The notes: generated by a model from the sequence alone, not told the origin. DNA of 64,000 nucleotides from Kineosporia babensis (GCF_021129305.1 NZ_JAJOMB010000017.1:167968-231967), one strand, 5' to 3'; numbered from the stretch's first letter, positions 41,264 to 51,251 are shown. A program made the numbers and translations.

Positions 41264-42904
41264 ATGGCGATCGCGTTGCGGTATGCGGCGCGCTCCGATG
41301 TCGGCCTGGTCCGGTCCAACAACCAGGACTCCGGCTACGCCGGTCCCGACCTGCTGATCATCGCGGACGGTATGGGCGGACATGCGGGCGGTGACATCGC
41401 GTCCTCCATGGCCATCGGTGAGATGGCCCCGCTGAACGACATGCAGCACGACGCGGGCGAGGCGGCGCTGGACGAGTTGCTGGAGTCTCTCCGGCACGTG
41501 CAGCGGGAGCTGGAACAGCGGGTGGCGCAGGAGCCGGCGTTGTCCGGCATGGGCACCACGGTCACCGCGCTGCTGCGGGTCGGGAGCACCCGGCTCGGGC
41601 TGGCGCACATCGGTGACTCGCGGGCCTACGTGCTGAGCAACGGGCGGCTGGACCAGATCACCCGGGACCACACCTTCGTCCAGCGGTTGGTGGACGACGG
41701 GCGGATCACGCTGGCCGAGGCGGAACAGCATCCGCAGCGTTCGGTCCTGATGCGGGTGCTGAGCGACGTGATGGACGACGTCGACCCGGACCTGTCGATG
41801 ATCGAGGCCCGGATCGGCGACCGTTACCTGCTGTGCTCGGACGGGCTGTCCGGCGTGGTCAGCTTCGAGACCATCGAAGAGACGCTGGCCTTCGGCAAGG
41901 ACCCGGCCAGCACCTGCGACCAGCTGGTTCAGCTGGCCCTGCGCAGCGGTGCCCCGGACAACGTCACCTGCATCGTGGCCGACGTGGTCGACCCGGTCAG
42001 CTCCCCCGTCAGCATCGAGCCGGTGGTCGTCGGAGCCGCCTCTCTTCATCCCCAGCCGCGGATCGGGTTCGGTGGATCCGCGGCTGAACGAGCGGCCGAA
42101 CTGACCTCGACGGCGCCGATCCCGGTGGTGCGCGACTACGACAACCGCGACCACCCGGGCGAGCAGCTCTACGACGACCAGTACACCGATCGTTACGAGG
42201 ACGGGTACCAGCAGCAGCCGTACCAGGACGAGTACCGCGACGGGTACCCGAACCAGTACGACGATCAGTTCGACGACCGCTACGAGGACGGTTCCTCCCG
42301 TCAGGAGGAGCCGCCGCCCGGGCGGCGCCGGGGCGGACATGACCAGGGCGACGAAGGCAAGGGCGGCAAGAGTCGCCGGGGCCTGCGGCTCGGTCTGTTC
42401 GGCCTGGTATTGGTTCTGGTGCTGGCCGGGGGTGCCTTCGGGGCCTACCGGTGGAGCCAGGGGCAGTACTTCGTCGGGGCCGAGGCCGGGGCGGTGGCCA
42501 TCTTCAAGGGCCTGCCGCAGTCGGTCGGCCCGCTGGACCTGAAGAGCATCGCCACCCGCGCTCCGGACGTGCCGCTGGACGGCCTGTCCGACGAGAGCCG
42601 GAGCAAGGTCGAGAGCGGCATCACCGCCGAGAACGAGGCCGCGGCCCGGTCCAAGGTGGACGATCTGCGCACCGAGGTGCAGTGCCGCGAGGCGGCCGAG
42701 CAGGCCGCCCAGACCCCGACGGTCGAGCCCACCGGTTCGGCCGGCCCGACGGTCGAGCCCACCGAAGGCGCGGGCAACGGTGGCAACGCCGGCAATGCTG
42801 CGCAGACGAACAGCACCGACACGCCCACGCAGAGTGTCGGCCCGACCACGCCGTCCACGTCGCCGGGCGGTGAGACCTCGCCCGACTGCGGGGGAACGAA
42901 CTGA
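41264..42904 (+). CDS. pstP: PP2C-type Ser/Thr phosphatase PstP
   Basis: A 546-aa membrane phosphatase that opposes PknA and PknB. The cytoplasmic PP2C domain (about 1-240) shows RSNNQDSGY, the metal Asp in IADGMGGHAGGD, HIGDSRAY and SDGLSG. An acidic Tyr/Asp/Gln-rich linker (about 285-345) precedes one transmembrane helix (about 368-390) and a Thr/Pro-rich external domain. ATG 41264 follows GGAGG, 3 nt after the fhaB stop; the stop shares a base with the rodA ATG. The external part is longer than in Mycobacterium. Confidence 0.96.
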   Translation: MAIALRYAARSDVGLVRSNNQDSGYAGPDLLIIADGMGGHAGGDIASSMAIGEMAPLNDMQHDAGEAALDELLESLRHVQRELEQRVAQEPALSGMGTTVTALLRVGSTRLGLAHIGDSRAYVLSNGRLDQITRDHTFVQRLVDDGRITLAEAEQHPQRSVLMRVLSDVMDDVDPDLSMIEARIGDRYLLCSDGLSGVVSFETIEETLAFGKDPASTCDQLVQLALRSGAPDNVTCIVADVVDPVSSPVSIEPVVVGAASLHPQPRIGFGGSAAERAAELTSTAPIPVVRDYDNRDHPGEQLYDDQYTDRYEDGYQQQPYQDEYRDGYPNQYDDQFDDRYEDGSSRQEEPPPGRRRGGHDQGDEGKGGKSRRGLRLGLFGLVLVLVLAGGAFGAYRWSQGQYFVGAEAGAVAIFKGLPQSVGPLDLKSIATRAPDVPLDGLSDESRSKVESGITAENEAAARSKVDDLRTEVQCREAAEQAAQTPTVEPTGSAGPTVEPTEGAGNGGNAGNAAQTNSTDTPTQSVGPTTPSTSPGGETSPDCGGTN

Positions 42905-44559
42905 TGGCGGCCGCACGCTCCGCCGCGCCGCGTACCGGCCGGAACATGGAAGCCCTGCTGATCGTCGTGGCGATCGGCCTGGCGATCGGCGCCTACGCCA
43001 TGGTCGGCCTGGCGGTGAACGACGCGCTGCCGCCGGGCATGCTCGGTTACGGCGCCGGGCTGGGCGCTCTGGCACTCGTGCTGCACTTGGTGGTGCGTAA
43101 GTTCGCGCCTTACGCCGACCCCACGCTGCTGCCGCTGGCAATGCTGCTGAACGGCCTGGGTCTGGTGATGATCCACCGGGTCGACCTGGCCCTGGGCAAG
43201 GGCTTCCTCGGGTCGGCCGCGTTCAAGCAGCTGCTGTGGACCACGCTGGCGGTCGTCGCCGCCACCGTGATCATCGTCTGGCTCCGGGACCACCGGCAGC
43301 TCAGCCGGTACACCTACAGCGCGATGGCCGGCGGTCTGGTGCTGCTGCTCCTGCCGCTGGTCCCGTTCCTGGGCCGGACCGTCAACGGCGCCCGGATCTG
43401 GATCTTCATCGGGCCGTTCTCGTTCCAGCCCAGCGAGATCGCCAAGATCCTGCTCACAATCTTCTTCGCCGGATATCTGGTCACCGCCCGGGACTCGCTG
43501 TCTCTGGCGGGCCGGAAGGTGCTGTGGATGCAGCTACCCCGGGCCAAGGACCTGGGCCCGTTGCTCACCGCCTGGGGCGTCACCCTGGCCGTGTTGGTGT
43601 TCGAGCGCGACCTCGGTACCTCGCTGCTGTTCTTCGGGCTGTTCATCGGTCTGCTCTACATCGCCACCGAGCGCGTCAGCTGGGTGGTTCTGGGTATGGG
43701 GTTGTTCCTGGGTGGGGCCTTCGTGGCCACCCAGCTCTTCAGCCACGTCCAGGGGCGTGTGAACTACTGGCTGCACCCGTTCCGCGAGGACATGATCGAC
43801 AGCAGCACCCAGATCGTCCAGGGCATCTTCGGGATGGCCAGCGGCGGTCTGATCGGTACCGGCCTGGGCGAGGGCAGCCCCTACGGGACCACGCTGTCGT
43901 ACTCCCAGAGCGACATGATCTTCGCCGCCCTCGGCGAGGAGCTCGGGCTGGCCGGCCTGTTCGCCATCCTGCTGGCCTTCGCCCTGATCGTGGAGCGCGG
44001 CCTGCGCACCGGGATCGCGGCCCGCGACGGGTTCGGCAAGCTGTTCGCCACCGGCCTGGCGCTGAGTATGGCGCTGCAGGTGTTCGTGGTGGTCGGTGGG
44101 ATCACCCGGGTGATCCCACTGACCGGTCTGACCCTGCCGTTCATGGCCGCCGGTGGTTCGTCGCTGCTGGCCAACTGGATGATCATCGCAATCCTGCTGC
44201 GGATCTCCGACTCCTCCCGGCGCCCACCGACCGCGTCCGAAGGTCCGCTGTTCGACCTGCCCTTCGACGAACTGCCCGACGAACTCAAGAACGACCCCGA
44301 ATTCCAGGAGGACCGGCGCCGCCTCGGCGGCCAGGAGAACGAGCCGAACAGTCAGGGCATCCCGGTCGGGCACAGCCGGGCCTCGGAGGATCAGCACTAC
44401 CGCTCGGCCGACACCGAGCACGGCTGGGACGATCAGCCTGGCCTCGACGAGCCGGAGTGGGACAACCGGCCCCGGACCGGTGGCCATCAGCTCGGCCAGA
44501 ACACCCGGCGTCGGCCCGACGCACCGGACTACGACCAGGAATCGGCGGTGAACCGGTGA
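42904..44559 (+). CDS. rodA: SEDS-family peptidoglycan polymerase RodA
   Basis: A 551-aa integral membrane glycosyltransferase that polymerises lipid II with its cognate penicillin-binding protein, encoded next. It has ten to twelve transmembrane helices and the SEDS signatures GRTVNGARIWIFIGPFSFQPSEIAKI and GGITRVIPLTGLTLPFMAAGGSS. The last 120 residues form a hydrophilic cytoplasmic tail rich in Asp and Arg, probably a kinase target. The ATG shares its A with the pstP TGA, and pbpA starts inside its last codons (GTGA). Confidence 0.96.
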   Translation: MAAARSAAPRTGRNMEALLIVVAIGLAIGAYAMVGLAVNDALPPGMLGYGAGLGALALVLHLVVRKFAPYADPTLLPLAMLLNGLGLVMIHRVDLALGKGFLGSAAFKQLLWTTLAVVAATVIIVWLRDHRQLSRYTYSAMAGGLVLLLLPLVPFLGRTVNGARIWIFIGPFSFQPSEIAKILLTIFFAGYLVTARDSLSLAGRKVLWMQLPRAKDLGPLLTAWGVTLAVLVFERDLGTSLLFFGLFIGLLYIATERVSWVVLGMGLFLGGAFVATQLFSHVQGRVNYWLHPFREDMIDSSTQIVQGIFGMASGGLIGTGLGEGSPYGTTLSYSQSDMIFAALGEELGLAGLFAILLAFALIVERGLRTGIAARDGFGKLFATGLALSMALQVFVVVGGITRVIPLTGLTLPFMAAGGSSLLANWMIIAILLRISDSSRRPPTASEGPLFDLPFDELPDELKNDPEFQEDRRRLGGQENEPNSQGIPVGHSRASEDQHYRSADTEHGWDDQPGLDEPEWDNRPRTGGHQLGQNTRRRPDAPDYDQESAVNR

Positions 44560-46013
44560 ACAGCCCGATCCGCAGGCTGGCAGCGGTCATCACCCTGCTC
44601 TTCGCCTCGCTCTTCATCAGCGTCACCTACATCCAGGTGGTGGCGGCCAAGGAGCTGGAGGACCACCCCCGCAATCTGCGCACCATCGCCAAGGAGCGCA
44701 GCCGCGAGCGTGGCCAGATCTTGGCCGGCACCAAGGTGATCGCCAACTCCAAGGCCGTCGAGGACAGCGCGTACCCGTTCCTGCGGGAGTACCCCAACGG
44801 GCAGATGTATGCGCCGGTGACCGGCTACTACGCTCTGCTGAGCGGCACGTACGGGCTGGAGAACGCCGAGAACAGTTACCTCTCCGGAACTGCGGACGAG
44901 CTGTTCCTGCGCAGCCTGACCACCATGCTCACCGGGGAGCAGCCAAAGGGCGCCTCGGTCGAGACCACGATCGTTCCCGCCGCACAGAAGGCCGCCTGGG
45001 ACGCCCTGGGTGACCAACGCGGGGCGGCAGTCGCGCTCGACCCGAAGACCGGCGACATCCTGGCCATGGTCAGCAAGCCGTCGTACAACCCGAACAAGCT
45101 CTCCACGCACGACACCACCGCATCGCGGGACGAGCGCGCGCGGCTCAACGCGGACGAGCTGGAGCCGCTGATCAACCGCAGCATCGCCCAGCTCTACCCG
45201 CCCGGCTCGACGTTCAAGATCGTCACCGCGGCGGCCGCGCTGTCCAACGGCGACTACGCCCCGGACTCCGAGAACAACATCGACGGCTCGACCACGATCA
45301 CGCTGCCGCAGACCACCGCGACGATCAGCAACAGCGGGATGCACGCCTGCGGCGACGGCTCGCCGACGCTGCTGGAGGCGTTCGCCGACTCGTGCAACAC
45401 CACGTTCGCCAGGATGGCCATGGACCTGGGCCAGGACATCATGCAGGAGCAGGCGGCCAAGTTCGGTTTCGGCCAGGAACTGACCGTCCCGCAGACCGTG
45501 GCCAAGAGCAGCTTCGCCGAGGGCGAGCTGAACGAGCCGCAGCTGGCCCAGTCCGGCATCGGCCAGTACGAGGTCCGGACCACCCCGCTGCAGGTGGCCA
45601 TGCTCTCGGCCGGGGTCGCCAACGACGGGGTCGTGATGCGGCCCAACCTGGTCAAGCGAATCTTCAGCGCCGACGGCAAGACGGTGTCGGAACGCAGCCC
45701 GGAAGAACTCTCGGAGGCGGTCACCTCGGACGTGGCCGACCAGCTGACCGAGATGATGACGGCGACGGTGCGAGAAGGCACCGCCACCAACGCGCAGATC
45801 TCTGGCATCGAGGTGGCCGGTAAGACCGGCACCGCGCAGAATCAGCCGGGCGAGAACCCGCACGCCTGGTTCACTGCCTTCGCACCGGCGGACGATCCGC
45901 AGGTCGCGGTTGCGGTGGTGGTCGAGCGCGGTGGAAATGCAGGTAGCGAAGCCTCTGGCGGAAGGGTCGCGGCTCCGATCGCCAAGGCTGTGATGGAGGC
46001 GGTGATCAAATGA
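44556..46013 (+). CDS. pbpA: Class B penicillin-binding protein PbpA
   Basis: A 485-aa membrane-anchored D,D-transpeptidase that crosslinks peptidoglycan with RodA. One N-terminal transmembrane helix (about 7-28) leads to a dimerisation region and the transpeptidase domain with S218-T-F-K221 (nucleophile Ser218), the SCN triad and KTGTAQ. It is the short PbpA type without PASTA domains, as in Mtb PbpA. GTG 44556 overlaps the rodA stop by 4 nt; its own stop overlaps pknA by 4 nt. Confidence 0.96.
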   Translation: MNSPIRRLAAVITLLFASLFISVTYIQVVAAKELEDHPRNLRTIAKERSRERGQILAGTKVIANSKAVEDSAYPFLREYPNGQMYAPVTGYYALLSGTYGLENAENSYLSGTADELFLRSLTTMLTGEQPKGASVETTIVPAAQKAAWDALGDQRGAAVALDPKTGDILAMVSKPSYNPNKLSTHDTTASRDERARLNADELEPLINRSIAQLYPPGSTFKIVTAAAALSNGDYAPDSENNIDGSTTITLPQTTATISNSGMHACGDGSPTLLEAFADSCNTTFARMAMDLGQDIMQEQAAKFGFGQELTVPQTVAKSSFAEGELNEPQLAQSGIGQYEVRTTPLQVAMLSAGVANDGVVMRPNLVKRIFSADGKTVSERSPEELSEAVTSDVADQLTEMMTATVREGTATNAQISGIEVAGKTGTAQNQPGENPHAWFTAFAPADDPQVAVAVVVERGGNAGSEASGGRVAAPIAKAVMEAVIK

Positions 46014-47644
46014 TCACCAATGTTGGACAACGACTTGGTGAACGCTACGTCCTGCGCGAGCGCCTGGCCGTGGGTGGCATGGGCGAGGTCTGGGCGGCTG
46101 TCGACGAGGTCCTGAACCGGCCCGTCGCGGTCAAGGTGCTGCGCACCGACCTGGCTCCGGACGCCAACTTCCAGGCCCGGTTCCGGGCCGAGGCCCGGAC
46201 CGCCGCGGCGCTGAGCCACGGCGGGATCGCCGCGGTCTACGACTACGGCGAGGCGCTCGGCTCGGCCTACCTGGTGATGGAACTGGTCCCGGGTGACCCG
46301 TTGTCGGCGATGATCGCCGACGAGGGGGCGCTGGGTTCCGAGCGGACCCTCTCGATCGTCTCGCAGGCGGCCCGGGCCCTGCACGCCGCGCATCAGCACG
46401 GGGTGATCCACCGGGACATCAAGCCGGCGAACCTGATGGTCACGCCGGAGCTGCGGGTCAAGGTCACCGACTTCGGGATCGCCCGGCCCCGCGACCACGA
46501 GCCGCTGACCGCCACCGGCCAGGTAATGGGTACCGCCCACTACCTGGCTCCGGAGCTGGCCCGCGGAGAGACGGCCTCACCGCTGTCGGACGTGTACGCG
46601 CTCGGGGTGGTGGCCTACGAGTGCCTCACCGGATGGCGCCCTTTCGAGGGCGACAACCAGGTCGCGGTGGCCACTGCGCACCTGCAGGACGAGCCGCCGC
46701 CGCTGCCGGAGACCATCCCGGCGCAGATCCGCAGCATCGTGATGTCAGCGATGGCGAAGAACCCGGCCAAGCGGCCTCAGGGGGCCAACGAGCTGGCTTC
46801 GCTGATGGAGGACGCTCGACTGCGCGGCTTGGGTGGACGCCCCGGTGGCGGCGCTCCGGAACTGGCCCCGCCCGCCAGTGGCGACCAGGCCTGGCCGCAG
46901 GACGGCGAGACTCAGATCGCCCCGACCGGTCGCCGTAACGCCGCCCTCGACCGCAACGCCGGCGGCCCCGCGCGTCCCTCGGCCTGGGAGTCGCGCAACC
47001 AGCGTCAGCAAAACCCCTACGACGGCCGCGGGCCAGGGGGTCAGCAGGGTCAGGCGCCGCTGGCCGACTCGGGGTACGCCCCCGCGCCGGACCACAGCTA
47101 CCGCCGGGACCAGCGACCGGACCCCCGGCAAGACCCGCGCCAGGATCCGCGCCAGCAGCAGCCCAGTGGCTACCGCCCGCAGAACCGGCCTGATCCGCGC
47201 AGCCCTCAGGGCCGTCCGGGCGGGTACGACCAGCAGCAGCGCTTCGACTCGGGCTACGACGACAACCGCCGTCCGCGCCAGGGGTACTCCAGCGGTCAGG
47301 GCGGTTACGACCGTCAGGACGACGATCCGTTCTCCTCGCTGGGTTCAGCCGGTGACTACTCCGCGCGCGGCGCCAACCGGGGTCCTTCTCGGACCCGGGC
47401 CAGCCACGGCCGTTCCGGTGGCGAGGGCTCGTCGGGCGGACGGGGTGGCCGGCGCCGGCTGTCGATCCCGCTGATCGCCCTGATCGCGCTGATCGTGCTG
47501 GTCGCGATCGTTTACCTAGCAACCAGAAGCGACGCGGCCACCGCCTCGGCGTACGAAGCCGGATTGCGATCCGGTCACTTCACCTCGTCCGGGCTGTTCG
47601 AGCGCAACACTGGCCTGGGCACAGGCGTCGGGATCAAGGGATGA
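46010..47644 (+). CDS. pknA: Ser/Thr protein kinase PknA
   Basis: A 544-aa membrane kinase controlling cell shape and division proteins. The Hanks-type domain (about 12-275) has the glycine loop VGGMGEV, Lys42, HRDIKPAN with catalytic Asp136, DFG (154-156) and MGTAHYLAPE. A long Gln/Arg/Gly/Pro-rich juxtamembrane linker (about 280-475) holds DPRQ repeats. One transmembrane helix (about 484-503) is followed by a short external tail of about 40 residues without a sensor domain. ATGA overlap with pbpA; pknB follows after 25 nt. Confidence 0.96.
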   Translation: MITNVGQRLGERYVLRERLAVGGMGEVWAAVDEVLNRPVAVKVLRTDLAPDANFQARFRAEARTAAALSHGGIAAVYDYGEALGSAYLVMELVPGDPLSAMIADEGALGSERTLSIVSQAARALHAAHQHGVIHRDIKPANLMVTPELRVKVTDFGIARPRDHEPLTATGQVMGTAHYLAPELARGETASPLSDVYALGVVAYECLTGWRPFEGDNQVAVATAHLQDEPPPLPETIPAQIRSIVMSAMAKNPAKRPQGANELASLMEDARLRGLGGRPGGGAPELAPPASGDQAWPQDGETQIAPTGRRNAALDRNAGGPARPSAWESRNQRQQNPYDGRGPGGQQGQAPLADSGYAPAPDHSYRRDQRPDPRQDPRQDPRQQQPSGYRPQNRPDPRSPQGRPGGYDQQQRFDSGYDDNRRPRQGYSSGQGGYDRQDDDPFSSLGSAGDYSARGANRGPSRTRASHGRSGGEGSSGGRGGRRRLSIPLIALIALIVLVAIVYLATRSDAATASAYEAGLRSGHFTSSGLFERNTGLGTGVGIKG

Positions 47645-47669
47645 TGGACGCGGCCAGGACGACGTCAGG

Positions 47670-49664
47670 ATGGAACCGGTGAACGACAACGTGCGGGTGC
47701 TCGGCAACCGCTACGAGATCGGCGGGTTGCTCGGCCGTGGCGGTATGGCCGAGGTGCACGAGGGCCGTGACGCCCGGCTGGGCCGGACCGTCGCCGTCAA
47801 GCTGCTGCGTACCGATCTGGCACGGGATGCCACGTTCCAGGCCCGGTTCCGGCGCGAGGCGCAGTCCGCCGCCGCGCTGAACCACCCCTCCATCGTCGCG
47901 GTGTACGACACCGGCGAGGAGTCGATGGTCGAGGCCACCGGCGGGGTGGTGAACCTGCCGTACATCGTCATGGAGTACGTCGAGGGCCGCACCCTGCGAG
48001 AGGTGCTCGGCGAGGGTCATCACCTCGACGTGGACGCCGCGCTGGAGATCACCACCGGGGTGCTGGCCGCGCTGGAGTACAGCCACCGGATCGGCATCGT
48101 GCACCGGGACATCAAGCCGGCCAACGTCATGCTGACCCCGGTCGGCGACGTGAAGGTGATGGACTTCGGCATCGCCCGGGCGATGGCCGACTCCTCCTCC
48201 ACGATGACCCAGACCCAGGCCGTCATCGGCACCGCGCAGTACCTCTCCCCCGAGCAGGCGCGCGGTGAGCAGGTGGACACCCGCAGCGACCTGTACTCGG
48301 CCGGCTGCCTGCTCTACGAACTGCTCACCGGCCGCCCGCCGTTCATGGGTGACTCGCCGGTCTCGGTGGCCTACCAGCACGTCCGGGAGCAGCCGATCCC
48401 GCCGAGCCACGTGGTCGGCGGCATCCCCGAAGCGGTCGACCGGATTGTGCTGCACTCGCTGGCCAAGGGCCGCGACGAGCGCTACCAGACCGCGCAGGAC
48501 TTCCGCGCCGACGTCGAGGCGGCCCGGGGCGGACGGCAGATCTACGCGCCGATGCCGGCGATGACCGGCTCCAACGCCACCACGCAGTTCATGCCGGCGG
48601 CGGACGGCACCCAGGCGATGCCGCCGGTGCCGAACGCGGCCTCCGCGTACGGCGACCAGGCCACCACGGTCGGCAATCAGTACGACCAGTACGACCAGTA
48701 CGGTCAGCAGCCCGACCAGTACAGCCGGCGCTCGCGGGAGCCGGAACCGAGCAACCGCAAGCCGCTGATGATCGGGGCCGGGATCCTGGCCCTGATCGTG
48801 GTGATCGCGATCATCCTCAGCCAGACCGGCCTGTTCGGTGGCGGGGACGGCAGCGGTGACGGCGGGGGCGGCGGTGACTCCGCGGTCCAGGTCGAGATCC
48901 CGGCCGATCTGGTCGGGATGAACGAGAAGGTGGCCCGGAAGGCGCTGACCGACGCCGGCCTGCCCGAAACGCAGATCGAGATCAAGAAGAAGAACACCAC
49001 CGAGGCGACCGAAGTCGGCAAGGTCATCACGGTCGACCCGGCCTCGGGTGAGACCGTGACCACCACCGACACGGTCACGCTGACCATCGGCAAGGACGCG
49101 AACACCTCCAGCGTTCCCGAGCTGAACGGTAAGACCCAGGAGCAGGCCAAGACGCTGCTCGCCGAGGAAGACCTGGTGCTCGGCAGCGTGGGCGAGGCCA
49201 CCAGGAGCAGCTCCACCACGGCCGGCATCGTGGTCAGCAGCGATCCGGGATCGGGTACCAGCCTCGAGCCCGGCACGACGGTGAACATCACGGTCACCTC
49301 GGCCCAGGTCACCGTGCCCAGCGTCGAGGGGATGAACTACGGCGCGGCCAAGAAGGCGCTCGAGGCGGTCGGCCTGAAGGTCTCCCGCACCACCGTCGAG
49401 ACGAACGACGTCGCGGTCAACACCGTCATCGAAGCGGAGGTCGGCGCCGACGAGTCGGTGGCCCGGGGCTCCACGGTCGGCCTGCGGGTGGCCAAGGCCG
49501 AGAGCGTGCCCACCCAGGAGCCGACCGACGAACCGTCGACGCCCACAGAACCGACCGCGGATCCGACCGATTCGGTCACCCCCACCGATTCGGCCACCCC
49601 GACCGAGTCGGCGGGTGACGACGAAGAAGAAGAGGAAGACGGCGGCGGCCTGTTCAACCCGTAG
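47670..49664 (+). CDS. pknB: PASTA-domain Ser/Thr protein kinase PknB
   Basis: A 664-aa receptor kinase sensing peptidoglycan fragments or lipid II. The kinase domain (about 12-275) has Lys44, Asp147 in HRDIKPAN, DFG and the TMTQTQAVIGTAQY activation loop with candidate phospho-threonines. A Gln/Tyr-rich linker leads to a transmembrane helix (about 368-390) and then three PASTA repeats (about 405-475, 475-543, 544-612), one fewer than Mtb PknB. The end is a Thr/Pro/Asp/Glu-rich acidic tail. ATG 47670 is used; GTG 47679 is an alternative. A strong terminator follows. Confidence 0.96.
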   Translation: MEPVNDNVRVLGNRYEIGGLLGRGGMAEVHEGRDARLGRTVAVKLLRTDLARDATFQARFRREAQSAAALNHPSIVAVYDTGEESMVEATGGVVNLPYIVMEYVEGRTLREVLGEGHHLDVDAALEITTGVLAALEYSHRIGIVHRDIKPANVMLTPVGDVKVMDFGIARAMADSSSTMTQTQAVIGTAQYLSPEQARGEQVDTRSDLYSAGCLLYELLTGRPPFMGDSPVSVAYQHVREQPIPPSHVVGGIPEAVDRIVLHSLAKGRDERYQTAQDFRADVEAARGGRQIYAPMPAMTGSNATTQFMPAADGTQAMPPVPNAASAYGDQATTVGNQYDQYDQYGQQPDQYSRRSREPEPSNRKPLMIGAGILALIVVIAIILSQTGLFGGGDGSGDGGGGGDSAVQVEIPADLVGMNEKVARKALTDAGLPETQIEIKKKNTTEATEVGKVITVDPASGETVTTTDTVTLTIGKDANTSSVPELNGKTQEQAKTLLAEEDLVLGSVGEATRSSSTTAGIVVSSDPGSGTSLEPGTTVNITVTSAQVTVPSVEGMNYGAAKKALEAVGLKVSRTTVETNDVAVNTVIEAEVGADESVARGSTVGLRVAKAESVPTQEPTDEPSTPTEPTADPTDSVTPTDSATPTESAGDDEEEEEDGGGLFNP

Positions 49665-49679
49665 TCCCGCAGTACGCGC

Positions 49680-49720
49680 AACGGCCCCAGGCAACCTGCC
49701 TGGGGCCGTTCGGTTTTGTT
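49680..49720 (+). terminator. Intrinsic terminator at the end of the fhaA-pknB operon
   Basis: AACGGCCCCAGGCA (49680-49693) pairs perfectly with TGCCTGGGGCCGTT (49697-49710) over an ACC loop, followed by CGGTTTTGTT. It lies 16 nt after pknB and before the convergent trpG, so it may serve both. Confidence 0.93.
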
Positions 49721-49736
49721 CAGGAGCTTGCAGACG

Positions 49737-50366
49737 TCAGCGGCGCACCAGCGGTGCCATCCCGGCCGAGCGCTCCACCGCACCCGGGTCGCCGCAGACC
49801 GCCAGCCAGTTCGCGAGGATCCGGTGCCCGCCCTCGGTGAGCACCGACTCGGGGTGGAACTGGACCCCGAAGAGCGGCAGCTCGCGGTGCTGCAGGGCCA
49901 TCACCGCCCCGCCCTCGGTCCGGCCGGTGACCTGCAGCGTGGCTGGCACGGTGTCGGCCACCACGGCCAGCGAGTGGTAGCGGGTGGCGGTGAACGGGGT
50001 GGGCAGGCCCTCCAGCACACCGACGCCCTCGTGCAGCACCGCGCTGGTCTTGCCGTGCATCAGCTCGCTGGCGTGCGTCACGGTGGCCCCGAAGGCCTCG
50101 CCGAGCGCCTGGTGGCCCAGGCAGACGCCGAGCATCGGCTGCTTCTTCTCGGCGCAGTGCAGCACCATCTCCGGGCAGATGCCGGCGTCCTTGGGGGCGC
50201 CGGGACCGGGTGAGAGCAGGATGCCGTTGTACTCGTCCGCGTCCGACAGCTCCACCTCGTCGTTGCGGCGCACCACGCACTCGGCGCCGAGCTGGGTCAG
50301 ATAACCGACGATCGTGTAGACGAAGCTGTCGTAGTTGTCCACGACCAGCACTCTGACGGGCTTCAC
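49737..50366 (-). CDS. trpG: Glutamine amidotransferase subunit (anthranilate / aminodeoxychorismate synthase component II)
   Basis: A 209-aa class I glutamine amidotransferase that delivers ammonia to a chorismate-using partner for tryptophan or folate synthesis. It has NYDSFVYTI at the start, the oxyanion loop SPGPGAP, nucleophile Cys82 in GVCLGHQ and the His-Glu pair in VQFHPES. TrpG and PabA cannot be separated by sequence, and no component I gene is adjacent. GTG 50366 abuts the DUF881 stop. Its place beside pknB and crgA matches Mtb trpG (Rv0013). Confidence 0.93.
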   Translation of the reverse strand: MKPVRVLVVDNYDSFVYTIVGYLTQLGAECVVRRNDEVELSDADEYNGILLSPGPGAPKDAGICPEMVLHCAEKKQPMLGVCLGHQALGEAFGATVTHASELMHGKTSAVLHEGVGVLEGLPTPFTATRYHSLAVVADTVPATLQVTGRTEGGAVMALQHRELPLFGVQFHPESVLTEGGHRILANWLAVCGDPGAVERSAGMAPLVRR

Positions 50367-51251
50367 TCAGGACTCCTGGGGACTGTCGGTGGTTTCTCGG
50401 GCAGTGGTGGGTTCGGCACCCGCGACCCGGGCGTGGCTGAGACTGAGCGATCCCTGGTAGCTGGGGAAGTCCAGCTTCTGGACCTGCTCCACGTCCCAGC
50501 CCAGCCGCAGCGAGGCCACGTACTGCAGGTAGATGTTGATCTGCGGGGAGTCGTCGACCGCCGTACGCATCGCCTCGACGTCGCCGATCGCCCGGATCAC
50601 GTAGGGCGGGGAGTAGACCCGGCCCTGCAGGATCAGGGTGTTGCCCACGCAGCGCACCGCGCTGGTCGAGATCACCCGCTGGTCCATCAGCATCATCGCC
50701 TCGGCGCCGCCCGCCCACAGCGCGTTGACCACGGCCTGCACGTCCTGCTGGTGCACCACCAGGTCGTCCGGCCGGGCCTGGCTGGGCACCGAGGAGTCGC
50801 GCGGCGCGTCGTCCAGGGTGATGGTCAGGCCGGGGCCGCTGACCGGGACCAGTCCGGCCTCGGCCTCCACGTCGCTGGAGCCCTGTTCCAGGTCGCGGAT
50901 CGTGGCATCGCTCAGCGCGGCGGCCGCCGTGTCGGCCTTGACCTGCTCGTTCAGCTCGGCGACGCGGGCCGACTGCTCCTGCACCCGCTCGTTCTCGGCC
51001 TGCAGCAGATCGGCCAGGCTGGCGCGTTCGGAGCGCAGCTGGGTGCCGTGCGAGGTGTAGGCACTGGTCGAGAACAGCAGCCCGGCCACGACCAGCACGG
51101 CCCCGACCCCGAAGGCCCCGACCCGGGTGCGCCGCGGGCGCCGCACAACTGGGTGCGCAGTGCCCGCGAGGGGCAGATGAGGGTCGGGCGGAGCTGTGCG
51201 AGAGCGGCCGTGGCTGTGCACCTCGACTGAATCGTCCGATGCGGGGGCCAC
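50367..51251 (-). CDS. DUF881 membrane protein
   Basis: A 294-aa protein of the DUF881 family found next to crgA and trpG in actinobacteria (Rv0012 position). A basic Pro-rich cytoplasmic N terminus (1-45) is followed by one transmembrane helix (about 47-68), a coiled coil (LADLLQAENERVQEQSARVAELNEQV) and the DUF881 domain (about 135-270; GPGLTITLDDAP, AEAMMLMDQRVISTSAVRCVGNT). Function is unknown, but the topology and location suggest a division or wall role. GTG 51251 is the only start before the membrane segment. Its stop touches the trpG start. Confidence 0.88.
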   Translation of the reverse strand: MAPASDDSVEVHSHGRSRTAPPDPHLPLAGTAHPVVRRPRRTRVGAFGVGAVLVVAGLLFSTSAYTSHGTQLRSERASLADLLQAENERVQEQSARVAELNEQVKADTAAAALSDATIRDLEQGSSDVEAEAGLVPVSGPGLTITLDDAPRDSSVPSQARPDDLVVHQQDVQAVVNALWAGGAEAMMLMDQRVISTSAVRCVGNTLILQGRVYSPPYVIRAIGDVEAMRTAVDDSPQINIYLQYVASLRLGWDVEQVQKLDFPSYQGSLSLSHARVAGAEPTTARETTDSPQES

